Origin: Flavobacterium sp. JAS
Lineage (GTDB): Bacteria > Bacteroidota > Bacteroidia > Flavobacteriales > Flavobacteriaceae
DNA length: 64,000 bases
Direction of reading: 5' to 3'
Assembly (NCBI RefSeq): GCF_020991455.1
Contig: NZ_JAJMOX010000010.1
Coordinates: 210,706 to 274,705, forward strand
Shown here: positions 24,109-32,689 of the stretch, one piece after another
Numbering within the stretch: the first letter of the stretch is position 1
How the letters are laid out: each line of letters starts with the position of its first letter
Notes under the pieces: generated by a model
The model's input: only the letters and a program-made list of their open reading frames with translations
What the model was told of the DNA's origin: nothing
Database searches by the model: none
Made by a program: the position numbers and the translations under genes

Positions 24109-25452
24109 ATGGAAGAAATGCTTTTTTATGACCGAATGCAATTCGCCTTCACAATTACTTTTCATTATCTTTTTCCGCAACTTACAATGGGTCTTTCGCT
24201 GATCATTGTTTACTTCAAGTGGAAATATCTTAAAACTCAAAACGAACAATACAATCACGCCACGCATTTCTGGATGAGAATTTTCGCCCTGAATTTTGCA
24301 ATGGGTGTTGTTACGGGAATCCCCATGGAGTTTCAATTTGGAACCAATTGGGCAAAATTCTCTGAATTAACCGGTGGAATCATCGGTCAGACTCTGGCTA
24401 TGGAAGGAATGTTTTCGTTTTTCTTAGAATCGTCCTTTTTAGGTTTATTTTTATTTGGAGAAAAACTCCTTGGACATAAATGGCATTTTGTAACCGGATT
24501 ACTAATTTGCATTGGTTCCTGGGCAAGCGGATTTTTAATTATAGCTACACATTCGTGGATGCAGAATCCTGTAGGCTACGAGATTCTTGAAAACGGAAAA
24601 TTTGTGCTGAATAATTTTCAGGCTTTATTTCTGAATCCTTGGTTGTGGCCGTCTTATTTGCACAATCAGGCAGCTTCATTAGTGACGAGTTCATTTGTCG
24701 TGGCAGGAATTGGAGCCTTTTATATTCTGAGTAAAAAGAATGTTTATTTTGGGAAATTATTCCTTAAAACAGGCGTTATTTTCGGATTGATTTCGAGTAT
24801 AATTGTAGCGGTTCCAACGGGAGATTTACTGGCTAAAAATGTCGTAAAATACCAACCGGTAACTTTTGCCGGAATGGAAGGAATTTTTCATACCGAACAA
24901 AAAGGTTCAGAAATTGTTTTAATTGGTCAGCCCGATGTAAAAGACAAAAAACTGGACAATAAAATTGCGGTTCCAAATATTCTGAGTTTCCTGACTTACG
25001 GAAATTGGGATCAGGAAATTAAAGGTCTGGATCAATTTGAAGAAGATCTTCATCCCACAAATATTTCAGGATTGTATTATGCTTATCATATTATGGTAGG
25101 ACTCGGAACTGTATTCATCGGTTTGATGCTGATTTCTCTTTTTCAATTGATTAGAGGGAAATTATTCGAAACCAAATGGATTTTATGGTCGCTTATGTTT
25201 ATGATGCCATTTCCTTATATCGCCAATACAACAGGTTGGTACACCGCCGAATTAGGCAGACAACCTTGGCTGGTTTATAATTTATTACGAACTGCCGCCG
25301 GAGCGTCGCCAACAGTTTCGTCCGGAAATACCTTGTTTACTTTACTAGGTTTTATAGGATTATATCTTTTACTGGGAATGTTGTTTTTGCTTTTGATTGG
25401 AAAAATTATCAATAAAGGACCTCATCAAGAAGTCATAACTGAAAATATATAA
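24109..25452 (+). CDS. cydA: Cytochrome bd oxidase subunit I
   Basis: Quinol-oxidising subunit of the high-affinity terminal oxidase in the inner membrane. At 447 residues with about nine spans it has haem ligand His19 in FHYLFPQLTMG, the SGFLIIATHSWMQNP segment and the GRQPW motif in WYTAELGRQPWLVYN. The Q-loop is short, as in most non-proteobacterial CydA. cydB follows after 2 bp. Probably used at low oxygen or when other oxidases are blocked by sulfide, which would fit the sulfur genes nearby (inference). Confidence 0.97.
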   Translation: MEEMLFYDRMQFAFTITFHYLFPQLTMGLSLIIVYFKWKYLKTQNEQYNHATHFWMRIFALNFAMGVVTGIPMEFQFGTNWAKFSELTGGIIGQTLAMEGMFSFFLESSFLGLFLFGEKLLGHKWHFVTGLLICIGSWASGFLIIATHSWMQNPVGYEILENGKFVLNNFQALFLNPWLWPSYLHNQAASLVTSSFVVAGIGAFYILSKKNVYFGKLFLKTGVIFGLISSIIVAVPTGDLLAKNVVKYQPVTFAGMEGIFHTEQKGSEIVLIGQPDVKDKKLDNKIAVPNILSFLTYGNWDQEIKGLDQFEEDLHPTNISGLYYAYHIMVGLGTVFIGLMLISLFQLIRGKLFETKWILWSLMFMMPFPYIANTTGWYTAELGRQPWLVYNLLRTAAGASPTVSSGNTLFTLLGFIGLYLLLGMLFLLLIGKIINKGPHQEVITENI

Positions 25453-25454
25453 GT

Positions 25455-26531
25455 ATGGAATTTTTTTGGTACGTAGTTTTAATGGGAATTTTGGCTGTTT
25501 ATATTGTCTTAGACGGTTATGATTTTGGGGCAGGAATTATTCATTTATTTTTTGCCAAAACAGAAAAAGATAAAAAAGCAATTACAAGTGCAATTGGTCC
25601 GTTTTGGGATGCCAATGAAGTTTGGATAATTGCTGCCGGAGGAGTTTTATTTTTTGCTTTTCCAACGTTATATGCATCTTCTTTCAGCGGGTTTTATTTG
25701 CCTTTAATTATGATTTTATGGCTTTTAATTTTCCGTGCCATTGGTTTAGAAATGCGCGGTCAGGTTCATCATCCAATGTGGGAATCGATTTGGGATAAAG
25801 CATTTGGAATCGCAAGTTTACTTTTGGCTTTATTCTTTGGGATTGCTTTGGGAAATATTGTTCGTGGTGTAAATCTGGGAATGGTGACTAATGGTGTTTC
25901 GACACAAGAGGCTCATTTTTTCTTTTTGCCTTTGTGGAATCCAACTTTTAGTCCGCAAGCAAATGAATTAGGAATCATAGATTGGTTTACGCTTTTTCTG
26001 GGAATTGTAAGTGTCGTTGCTTTGACGATTCACGGTGCAAACTGGATTATTTATAAAACAAATTCGTCTTTGAATACACAACTTAAAAATGTGGTTTTTA
26101 AACTGAATATTGTTCTTTTAATATTAGTTTTTATTTCACTGCAAATCTGGCATTTTATCGAACCTCAGCCGTTTCATAATTTTATAGAAAATCCGATTCT
26201 TTGGTTTTTTCCTCTCATGACTTTTGTTGGAATTATTGGTTTGTTTAAAGTTCGTTCGTATAAAAAAGACGGTCACGGATTTATATTTTCGACCTTGTTT
26301 TTAGTTGGCGGATTTGCCTCAACAGCTGTTTCGATTTTTCCGAATGTTTTGCCTTCAACCAATAATGTAAATCCATCTTTAACGATTTATAACACAGCGG
26401 CGGGAGAATACGGTTTAAACGCCGGAATGAGCTGGTTTTTTGTTGCTTTGTTTTTAGTGATTGTTTACTTTATTATTCAATACCGTGTTTTTAGCGGGAA
26501 GATGGATGATATTGGGTATGGGGAGCACTAG
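25455..26531 (+). CDS. cydB: Cytochrome bd oxidase subunit II
   Basis: Second subunit of the bd oxidase, 358 residues with about eight membrane spans. The N-terminal LDGYDFGAG motif and WDANEVWIIAAGGVLFFAFP are diagnostic. The stop of cydA is 2 bp upstream, so the two are translationally linked. A strong terminator (26582-26608) ends the operon. No CydX-like small gene was recognised. Confidence 0.97.
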   Translation: MEFFWYVVLMGILAVYIVLDGYDFGAGIIHLFFAKTEKDKKAITSAIGPFWDANEVWIIAAGGVLFFAFPTLYASSFSGFYLPLIMILWLLIFRAIGLEMRGQVHHPMWESIWDKAFGIASLLLALFFGIALGNIVRGVNLGMVTNGVSTQEAHFFFLPLWNPTFSPQANELGIIDWFTLFLGIVSVVALTIHGANWIIYKTNSSLNTQLKNVVFKLNIVLLILVFISLQIWHFIEPQPFHNFIENPILWFFPLMTFVGIIGLFKVRSYKKDGHGFIFSTLFLVGGFASTAVSIFPNVLPSTNNVNPSLTIYNTAAGEYGLNAGMSWFFVALFLVIVYFIIQYRVFSGKMDDIGYGEH

Positions 26532-26581
26532 GTTTTTTTGCCACTAATTGCACAAATTTTCACGAATTAATTATATGACTA

Positions 26582-26608
26582 GCCGTTGGTTTTAACCAAC
26601 GGTTTTTT
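26582..26608 (+). terminator. Intrinsic terminator after cydB
   Basis: Perfect stem CCGTTGGTT/AACCAACGG (26583-26602) followed by six T, about 50 bp after the cydB stop. Confidence 0.85.
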
Positions 26609-26705
26609 AGTTTAGCAAAAATGGCTTTAGCTGAAATGTTGCGTATATTTGACTAAAGTCATTGAAAATAATCTATATTCTTCTCGAAAATAATCTTATG
26701 CAATT

Positions 26706-27179
26706 ATGATTAAATTTAAAAATGAACCCGAAACATGGAAGAGATTAGATTATGAAATTATATCTCGAGGTTTTTTAAAGCCATATAATGATTATCAAGT
26801 TTTAAAAGATAATACTACGGTATGGCTTATTTCAGAAGGGTATAAAATTGTTACGTTTGATTGTGCAGAGTGGACTGATAAAAAAGCAATGCATAGTTCG
26901 TTGCATGATCAATTTGATTTCCCGAATTATTATGGTCAAAATTGGGATGCACTGCAAGATTGCTTAAATGAAATAGAAATTCAAGAGAATGGTCTTGTAG
27001 TTATATTTGATAATTTTGATAGTATGAATGTAAAAGATGCTCATACTTTAATTGATGTATTTGTATCAAGTGCTCAAAGACATTTAATATTTTCAGAAAG
27101 ACTTTTAGTTTTAGTAAAAATTAAAAATAGAGATTTTAGTTTAAATCCTTTTGGTGCTAATGATTTCTTTTGGTATTAG
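26706..27179 (+). CDS. Barstar-like protein, no adjacent barnase
   Basis: 157-residue protein. The second half matches the barstar (RNase inhibitor) fold: FDCAEWTDKKAMHSSLHDQF, then FPNYYGQNWDALQDCLNE, the signature FxxYYGxNWDAL, then a strand-rich C-terminus. In other bacteria such proteins are immunity partners of secreted or contact-delivered RNases. No toxin gene lies next to it here; the first 45 residues are not typical barstar and may be an added region. It starts an accessory patch between cydAB and the sulfur genes. Confidence 0.82.
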   Translation: MIKFKNEPETWKRLDYEIISRGFLKPYNDYQVLKDNTTVWLISEGYKIVTFDCAEWTDKKAMHSSLHDQFDFPNYYGQNWDALQDCLNEIEIQENGLVVIFDNFDSMNVKDAHTLIDVFVSSAQRHLIFSERLLVLVKIKNRDFSLNPFGANDFFWY

Positions 27180-27260
27180 ATAGAAAAAGGATTCTTAATT
27201 AATCTCACTATGTATTTCTTTTGGTTTAATTATAACGGACATTTCTATTTACCCAAGTCT

Positions 27261-27347
27261 GCGTTAGGGATAGGAGCGGCATCCTTTTTTATGGCTTTTT
27301 CTGCCATAAAAAAGATATAGCGGATAGCCCGACCGGAGGGAACGCCC
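27261..27347 (+). ncRNA. Structured intergenic element, copy B (possible flavo-1-type RNA)
   Basis: GCGTTAGGGATAGGAGCGG, an inner hairpin (TTTTTTATGGC against GCCATAAAAAA), GATATAGCGGATAGCCCG and GGAACGCCC. The outer stem GCGTT/AACGC closes the element and GGG pairs with CCC inside it. It is the shortest and cleanest of the four copies, located in the 298-bp gap between the barstar gene and the toxin-antitoxin pair, in the same orientation as both. Confidence 0.6.
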
Positions 27348-27416
27348 AAATTATTAATCATAAATTATTTTTTCTAATTTGTTTTACTTGTTGTCTTGAA
27401 CTTAATTATTAGAAAC

Positions 27417-27446
27417 TTTGTAATTGATTTGTTTTTAGTATGTTTG
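27417..27446 (+). promoter_or_regulatory. Promoter of the Panacea toxin-antitoxin pair
   Basis: TTTG at 27417-27420, an 18-bp spacer and TATGTTTG at 27439-27446 fit the full Bacteroidota consensus TTTG-N17-23-TAnnTTTG. The start codon is 31 nt downstream. Confidence 0.7.
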
Positions 27447-27477
27447 TGAGAAGAACGAATAACTAAACCTACAAAAA

Positions 27478-27927
27478 ATGTATAATTGTTTTGATATAGC
27501 AAATTATTTTGTGGAGTTGGCTAAAGAAGAAGGTCAGGGACTTGATCCTATGAAATTGCTGAAGCTAACTTATATTTCGCATGGCTGGTATTTGGGAATT
27601 ACAGGAAATCCTCTTTTCGAAAATCAAGTACAGGCATGGAAATACGGTTCGGTTATTCCTGATTTGTATTATTCGATCCGAATGTTTGGTAAGGATAATG
27701 TCGATCCGTTGTTGCTTAGTATTTCTGCTAAAACTCCATTGCAGGAAGAAGATAAAGAGTTTTTGAAAAAAATCTGGGACAATTATAAAAATCTATCTGG
27801 TTTACAGCTTTCGGCGTTGACGCATGAAGAGGGAAGTCCGTGGTCGCAAACCTGGGACGGTACGCATGATGTTGTGATTGGAAATGATTTAATTAAAGAA
27901 TACTACAAGGAAAAATTAAATACTTAA
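27478..27927 (+). CDS. Panacea-domain (SocA/DUF4065-like) antitoxin
   Basis: 149-residue protein with the Panacea domain: FDIANYFVELAKEEGQ, then DPMKLLKLTYISHGWYL, QAWKYGSVIPDLYYSI and the C-terminal LSALTHEEGSPWSQTW. The Panacea domain is known as a promiscuous antitoxin domain paired with unrelated toxins. Its stop codon overlaps the start of the next gene (taATG), so the two are translationally coupled, and it has its own good promoter. Domain call is firm; the antitoxin role rests on the family and gene order. Confidence 0.87.
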   Translation: MYNCFDIANYFVELAKEEGQGLDPMKLLKLTYISHGWYLGITGNPLFENQVQAWKYGSVIPDLYYSIRMFGKDNVDPLLLSISAKTPLQEEDKEFLKKIWDNYKNLSGLQLSALTHEEGSPWSQTWDGTHDVVIGNDLIKEYYKEKLNT

Positions 27928-28358
27928 TGGAAAGAACTCTAGCAGAAAAATTGACGGATAGTGCTTTAGGAAACGACATCATTAATGTTCCAAAAGATGT
28001 AACGAAAGAGGCAGAAAAGGAAGATCATTTGATGAGACCTTATGATCCGAAAAGCCACTCGGAATATATTGAATTAAAAAGATTTGAAATCGAACAGGCA
28101 AACGAAAGTTCTGAACGGAAGTTGAGACAGGAAAACGCTAAGAAAGCTTTTGTTTTTTCGTCGCGATGGGCTATTTTCATCGCTATTGTAATTCTTTTAC
28201 ACGGTTTAGGAGCTTCGTATAAATTCTTTATTTTGTCGCAAACGGAGTTTTTATTTGTAGTAGGGACTTTAACGACTTCTATTTTTGCGTTTTACACCTT
28301 GGTTTTAAGATATTTATTTTACAGAAAACCAAGTCTTAGAAATGCTGAGAAGAAATAG
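27927..28358 (+). CDS. Two-span membrane protein, likely toxin partner of the Panacea antitoxin
   Basis: 143 residues: a charged N-terminal half (DHLMRPYDPKSHSEYIELKR, then a coiled helix rich in E and K), followed by two hydrophobic spans (WAIFIAIVILLHGLG and FLFVVGTLTTSIFAFYTLVL) and a basic tail. I recognise no catalytic motif. It overlaps the Panacea gene by one base. Known Panacea partners include small membrane toxins, so membrane damage is a reasonable guess, but no homology was tested. Confidence 0.65.
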   Translation: MERTLAEKLTDSALGNDIINVPKDVTKEAEKEDHLMRPYDPKSHSEYIELKRFEIEQANESSERKLRQENAKKAFVFSSRWAIFIAIVILLHGLGASYKFFILSQTEFLFVVGTLTTSIFAFYTLVLRYLFYRKPSLRNAEKK

Positions 28359-28363
28359 TTTTC

Positions 28364-28396
28364 ATCTTTGTCAAAGCTCAAAACTTTGACAAAGAT
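28364..28396. repeat. Palindrome ATCTTTGTCAAAG
   Basis: ATCTTTGTCAAAG pairs with CTTTGACAAAGAT across a 7-bp centre (CTCAAAA), immediately after the toxin-candidate stop. Same family as 23938-23970. Possible terminator. Confidence 0.55.
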
Positions 28397-28440
28397 TACT
28401 TTACAAGTAAAACTAAAATAAAACTTTTTAAACCTTTAAC

Positions 28441-28556
28441 GGAATAAATTCCGTTGCTACAATATGAATCGTTCCTCCGGAACTTTCCTAAAAGAGCCTT
28501 AGGCTCGATGTATATTGTAGGGATGGATTTCAATCCATCCAATAAATTTCAACGGC
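28441..28556. repeat. Cluster of short hairpins, dispersed repeat
   Basis: CTACAATA (28457-28464) pairs with TATTGTAG (28513-28520) and encloses smaller hairpins (TTCCTCCGGAA, GAGCCTTAGGCTC). GGATGGATTTCAATCCATCC follows at 28521-28540. The layout resembles a dispersed palindromic element. It fills most of the gap between the toxin-antitoxin pair and the TSUP gene. Confidence 0.5.
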
Positions 28557-28600
28557 AGCAAATCTGCGTTATCTGCAAAATCTGCGAGAAACAAATTATC

Positions 28601-29386
28601 TTAAAACAAAACCTCCTTAGTAATAATATAAAATCCCATCACCAAAACAAACCAGCCAAATATTGGTTTTAGTTTAGTTCCGTCGATTTTTTTAGAAAGC
28701 TGACTCCCTAATAACATTCCTAAAAGTGCCATTGCCGAAACGCCTAATAAAAAGCTATAATCTATGGGAGTGCCAATGTATAAATCACCTCCAAAACCTA
28801 TCGAAGAATTGATTGTAATAATTAATAACGAAGTTCCAACGGCTTGCTTCATGGGTAAATTGGCGAAAAAGAGTAAGGCAGGAATAATTAAAAATCCGCC
28901 GCCAGCACCCAAAAATCCTGTTATGATTCCAACTACGAAACCTATTAAACTTAGTTGAAGGTAATTTGTTTCGGCTCCTTTTATTTCGGGTTGGTTTTTC
29001 CTGATCATTGAAATCGCCGCCGTAATCATCAATACCGAAAAGATAATCATAATCAGAAAATCTTTGGAAACAGAATAAGAAGCTACTGAAAATAAGGTTG
29101 AAGCAATTTGTGGAAAAATAACTTCACGAATAATCAAAATCGAAATCACCGAAGGAATCGCAAAATACAATGCCGATTTTAGTTTTAGATTTCCCATTTT
29201 GTAATGGCTGTAACTCCCAGACATAGCGGTTAATCCAACAATGAATAAGGAATAGGAAGTGGCTTGCTCCGGATTTACTTTAAACAAATACACTAAAATA
29301 GGAATGGTCAATATCGATCCGCCGCCGCCAATTAAGCCAAGTGAGATTCCGATAATGATTGAAGCAAAATAACCTAAGTATTCCAT
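28601..29386 (-). CDS. TSUP-family (TauE/SafE) sulfite/sulfur-compound exporter
   Basis: Inner membrane transporter of about 261 residues with eight predicted spans. Typical TSUP signatures: IIIGISLGLIGGGGSILTIPILVY and the repeated GIITGFLGAGGGFLIIPALLFF. The start at 29386 (MEYLGYFASI) is preferred over 29467 because it gives the usual N-terminus and a -7-like CACCTTTG lies at 29409-29402. Likely exports sulfite, sulfoacetate or a similar anion. It stands with a Crp/Fnr regulator and rhodaneses. Confidence 0.9.
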   Translation of the reverse strand: MEYLGYFASIIIGISLGLIGGGGSILTIPILVYLFKVNPEQATSYSLFIVGLTAMSGSYSHYKMGNLKLKSALYFAIPSVISILIIREVIFPQIASTLFSVASYSVSKDFLIMIIFSVLMITAAISMIRKNQPEIKGAETNYLQLSLIGFVVGIITGFLGAGGGFLIIPALLFFANLPMKQAVGTSLLIITINSSIGFGGDLYIGTPIDYSFLLGVSAMALLGMLLGSQLSKKIDGTKLKPIFGWFVLVMGFYIITKEVLF

Positions 29387-29482
29387 TGCATTTGTTTTTA
29401 TGCAAAGGTGGTTTGTAAAAAGAAATCCCACAGTAACATTTATCACATAAGGAATGTGAAATGGCAATGAAAAAAAGTTTTT

Positions 29483-29586
29483 ACCATTAAGAGATTAAGA
29501 AAAATTAAGTTTAGTGTTTTTGTATCTTAATGATTAGCAAAGAAAATTAAGCAGTTACGCTTAATTTTTCTTAATCTCTTAATGGT
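29483..29586. repeat. Perfect 27-bp inverted repeat flanking 50 bp
   Basis: Arms 29483-29509 and 29560-29586 are exact reverse complements, beginning ACCATTAAGAGATTAAG. The spacer includes another TCTTAATGATTA piece. Related sequences form the direct repeat at 21577-21670. It lies between the Crp/Fnr and TSUP genes. Confidence 0.75.
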
Positions 29587-29609
29587 TCAAATAAAAAAAA
29601 ATAAATGTT

Positions 29610-30242
29610 TTATTTTTTACTTAAAAGCTCGATTTGGTTTCGGTTTAGTTTGACCAGACCTCTTTGTTCCATTTTTTTGAGTAATCTGGAAACAACTTCT
29701 CTTGAAGTATTTAATTCGGAGGCAATTTCCTGATGTGATAGATTTACTTCAGAGCAGCCGCAAGCGTCGGAATGTCTTTTGAGGTAAAACTCCAAACGCT
29801 CATCCATAGAACGGAAAGCGATGTTGTCGACAACTTCTAAAACTTCTTCAAAGCGATTTCTATAGGTTTCGATTACAAATTCGTACCAAGATCTGTGTTC
29901 CATCATCCATTTGTCCATCATTTGCAACGGAATCATCATGACCGAAACATCTTCGACAACTTTTGCCATAATCTGACTCTTTTCGCTTTTGGTAGCACAA
30001 ATCATCGAAATAGCACAGGCTTGTCCGGGTTGTAAATAATACATTAAAAATTCGCCGCCATCTTCGCCTTCACGATAGATTTTGATTTTTCCTTTGGTAA
30101 TCAAAACGGTATTCTTTATATATTGTCCGGTTCGCATTAAGATCGTTCCTGCCTCAAAATGCTGCAGACTTCCGTTTTCTTCGATTGTCGAAATAAGTTC
30201 GTTGGAGAAATTTGGGAATATATTTTTTAATGAGTTTTGCAT
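29610..30242 (-). CDS. Crp/Fnr-family transcriptional regulator
   Basis: 210-residue regulator with an N-terminal cyclic-nucleotide-binding-like beta barrel (LQHFEAGTILMRTGQYIKN, GEDGGEFLMYYLQPGQACAI) and a C-terminal winged helix (VNLSHQEIASELNTSREVVSRLLKKMEQRG). There is no N-terminal FNR-type Cys cluster; Cys are at CAISMICATKS and DACGCSEV. Genes of this type often accompany TSUP and rhodanese genes in Flavobacteria, suggesting control of sulfur handling (inference). Confidence 0.9.
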   Translation of the reverse strand: MQNSLKNIFPNFSNELISTIEENGSLQHFEAGTILMRTGQYIKNTVLITKGKIKIYREGEDGGEFLMYYLQPGQACAISMICATKSEKSQIMAKVVEDVSVMMIPLQMMDKWMMEHRSWYEFVIETYRNRFEEVLEVVDNIAFRSMDERLEFYLKRHSDACGCSEVNLSHQEIASELNTSREVVSRLLKKMEQRGLVKLNRNQIELLSKK

Positions 30243-30262
30243 TGGATTGAGGTTGTTTTTTC

Positions 30263-30408
30263 GCCACGAATTGCACTAATTTTCATTAATTAAATTGTGC
30301 TGTTTTGTGTAATTCTTGACGTTTTTTTTTAATCATTATAATCTTTTAATCTGTGGCAAAAATAAATTTCAACGTAATTAATTCGTGAAAATTAGTATAA
30401 TTCGTGGC
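30263..30408. repeat. Imperfect 31-bp inverted repeat, GCCACGAATT type
   Basis: Arms 30263-30293 and 30378-30408 pair with a few mismatches. Same family as 5822-5882. In the 452-bp gap between the Crp/Fnr and rhodanese genes I see this repeat and an AT-rich promoter region, no coding sequence. Confidence 0.6.
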
Positions 30409-30694
30409 TAACTTTTTTATCAAATTAAGATTAAAGCGTACAATTTTATACAAAGATAACAGATTGAAATGGGATAAATTATCAGAAAACTATATTTAAG
30501 ACGTAAAAGGTCAAATGAAAAAATCCTATTTTCGATCGAGTTTATAGACTATATTTTTAAAAATAGTAAGTAAATTTGTCTTTCACTGATTATAATCCTT
30601 TCTCTAAAACGTTTTCTGAGAATAATAATCGAAATCGCATTTGGCACGTTTTTAATTAATAGAAACGTCGTAATTTTACAAAAACACATTTATT

Positions 30695-31006
30695 ATGAAT
30701 TTATCACAAGAAGATTGGGTTGCTCAGCTTAACGCTGACGAGAATGCAGTTATACTTGACGTAAGAACTGAAGACGAATTTAATGACGGCTATATCGAAA
30801 ATGCTGTAAATATCGACATTAATAAAGGACAAGGTTTTATTTATGAAATCGAAGAATTAGATAAAAATAAAAACTATTATGTGTATTGTCGTTCTGGTGC
30901 CAGAAGTGCCAAAGCATGTCAGATTATGAATGAGTTAGGGATAGATAGTGCCTATAATCTGCTTGGTGGAATTCTGGACTGGGAAGGGGAAACCGTGAAT
31001 CCATAA
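30695..31006 (+). CDS. Single-domain rhodanese
   Basis: 103-residue sulfurtransferase that moves sulfane sulfur through an active-site cysteine, Cys65 in YVYCRSGARSAKAC, after the LDVRTEDEFNDGYI CH2A motif. No signal peptide, so cytoplasmic. It is divergent from the Crp/Fnr and TSUP genes, and probably part of the same sulfur response. A terminator follows at 31016-31042. Confidence 0.92.
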   Translation: MNLSQEDWVAQLNADENAVILDVRTEDEFNDGYIENAVNIDINKGQGFIYEIEELDKNKNYYVYCRSGARSAKACQIMNELGIDSAYNLLGGILDWEGETVNP

Positions 31007-31015
31007 AAGATAGAA

Positions 31016-31042
31016 GAAGAGGCGCGAAAAGCCTCTTTTTTT
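31016..31042 (+). terminator. Intrinsic terminator after the rhodanese gene
   Basis: AAGAGGC/GCCTCTT stem (31017-31037) followed by a T run, ten bases after the stop. Confidence 0.8.
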
Positions 31043-31083
31043 GTTTAAAATGCTATTAATAACCAAACATAAATTACCAGATT

Positions 31084-32664
31084 ATGAATTTAATACCCGA
31101 AGAATTTCAGATTAAAACCCTTATAAATCAAGACACTTATCTTGTAAACGGAGAATTAAAACACTGGGCAGGACAAACCACACCTGTTTTTTCTACAATT
31201 TCATCTACAGAAAAATATACGCCAACTTTACTGGGGTCGATTCCGTTTATGGCAGAGAAAGAAGCTCATGAAGTAGTAGAAGCTGCAAATGCTGCTTATA
31301 ATAAAGGACAAGGTTTATGGCCAACTATGAAAGTGGTTGATCGTATTAAATGCATGGAAAATTTTGTAAAGCAAATGAAGCAAACCCGCGAAGAAGTGGT
31401 TAAACTTTTGATGTGGGAAATTGGAAAAAACCTTGGCGATTCGCAAAAAGAATTCGATAGAACAGTAGAATATATTCAGGATACGATTGACAGTTATAAA
31501 GAATTAAACGGCCGCAGTTCCCATTTTGAAAAAGTACAAGGTGTAAACGCAATGATTCGCCGTGGGCCGCTTGGTGTTGTATTATGCCTTGGACCTTATA
31601 ATTATCCTTTAAACGAAACTTTCTCATTATTGATTCCGGCTTTGATCATGGGTAATACCGTAATATTTAAGCCTGCTAAACATGGAGTTTTATGTATTTC
31701 GCCATTGTTGGAAGCTTTTAGAAGCAGTTTTCCTAAAGGTGTTATCAATATTGTTTACGGTAGAGGCCGCGAAGTAGCTTCTCCTATAATGAAATCAGGA
31801 AAAATTGATGTTTTGGCATTAATCGGAAACAGTAAATCTGCAATTGCTTTGCAGGATCAGCATCCAAACAAAAACAGATTGCGTTTGATTTTAGGTTTAG
31901 AAGCTAAAAATCCTGCTATTATTTTACCGGATGCCGATTTAGATTTAGCAATTCAGGAATGTATTGCAGGGAGTTTATCGTTCAACGGTCAGCGTTGTAC
32001 GGCTTTAAAAGTATTATATGTTCACGAATCTATTGTCGAAGAATTCAACAAACGTTTCTCTGAAAAAGTAGACGGTTTGGTATTTGGAAATCCTTGGGAA
32101 AAAGGAGCTTCATTGACACCGCTTCCAGAGACCGAAAAACCGGCTTATATTCAGGGATTAATTGATGATGCTACTCATAAAGGTGCTAAGATTTTGAATG
32201 AAAAAGGAGGAAAGCATACTGATAATTATATTTTTCCGGCAGTTTTATATCCTGTAAATAAAAAAATGCGTGTGTATCACGAAGAACAATTTGGACCAGT
32301 AGTACCAATTATTTCTTTCAAAGATATTAATGAACCACTTGAAGAGATGGCCGAATCAAACTACGGACAACAAGTGAGTTTGTTTGGTAAGGACATCAAA
32401 ACTTTGGCACCACTTATTGATGCTTTAGTAAATCTAGTTTGCAGAGTAAACCTCAACAGTTCTTGTCAGAGAGGACCGGATGCATTTCCGTTTACAGGCC
32501 GTAAAGATTCTGCAGTTGGAACATTAAGTATTCCAGATGCTTTGCGTTCATTTTCAATCCGTACGTTCGTGGCTTCAAAAGATATCGCTTATAACAATGA
32601 AATTCTGCAAGAGCTATTAAATAGCAAAGAGTCGAATTTTATCAATACCGATTATATTTTGTAA
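31084..32664 (+). CDS. gapN: NADP-dependent glyceraldehyde-3-phosphate dehydrogenase (GapN-like)
   Basis: Aldehyde dehydrogenase superfamily member of 526 residues. Catalytic Glu273 in LILGLEAKNPAII and Cys305 in FNGQRCTALKV; LCLGPYNYPLNE and FKPAKHG bind the cofactor. The C-terminal NLNSSCQRGPDAFPFTGRKDS resembles non-phosphorylating GapN, which makes 3-phosphoglycerate and NADPH directly. Another aldehyde dehydrogenase function is possible. It stands alone, between terminators. Confidence 0.85.
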   Translation: MNLIPEEFQIKTLINQDTYLVNGELKHWAGQTTPVFSTISSTEKYTPTLLGSIPFMAEKEAHEVVEAANAAYNKGQGLWPTMKVVDRIKCMENFVKQMKQTREEVVKLLMWEIGKNLGDSQKEFDRTVEYIQDTIDSYKELNGRSSHFEKVQGVNAMIRRGPLGVVLCLGPYNYPLNETFSLLIPALIMGNTVIFKPAKHGVLCISPLLEAFRSSFPKGVINIVYGRGREVASPIMKSGKIDVLALIGNSKSAIALQDQHPNKNRLRLILGLEAKNPAIILPDADLDLAIQECIAGSLSFNGQRCTALKVLYVHESIVEEFNKRFSEKVDGLVFGNPWEKGASLTPLPETEKPAYIQGLIDDATHKGAKILNEKGGKHTDNYIFPAVLYPVNKKMRVYHEEQFGPVVPIISFKDINEPLEEMAESNYGQQVSLFGKDIKTLAPLIDALVNLVCRVNLNSSCQRGPDAFPFTGRKDSAVGTLSIPDALRSFSIRTFVASKDIAYNNEILQELLNSKESNFINTDYIL

Positions 32665-32689
32665 TTCCGAGGTTATATATTAATTGTAG

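Noticed and set aside
24067..24336. Antisense open frame opposite cydA
   Set aside because: It is a shadow of the strongly conserved cydA start; the translation has no recognisable features.
26706..27179. Barnase-barstar toxin-immunity pair
   Set aside because: No RNase toxin gene was found upstream or downstream; only the barstar-like gene can be supported.
28454..28672. 72-codon plus-strand frame across the hairpin cluster
   Set aside because: It overlaps the repeat element and the 3' end of the TSUP gene and reads as translated repeat sequence.
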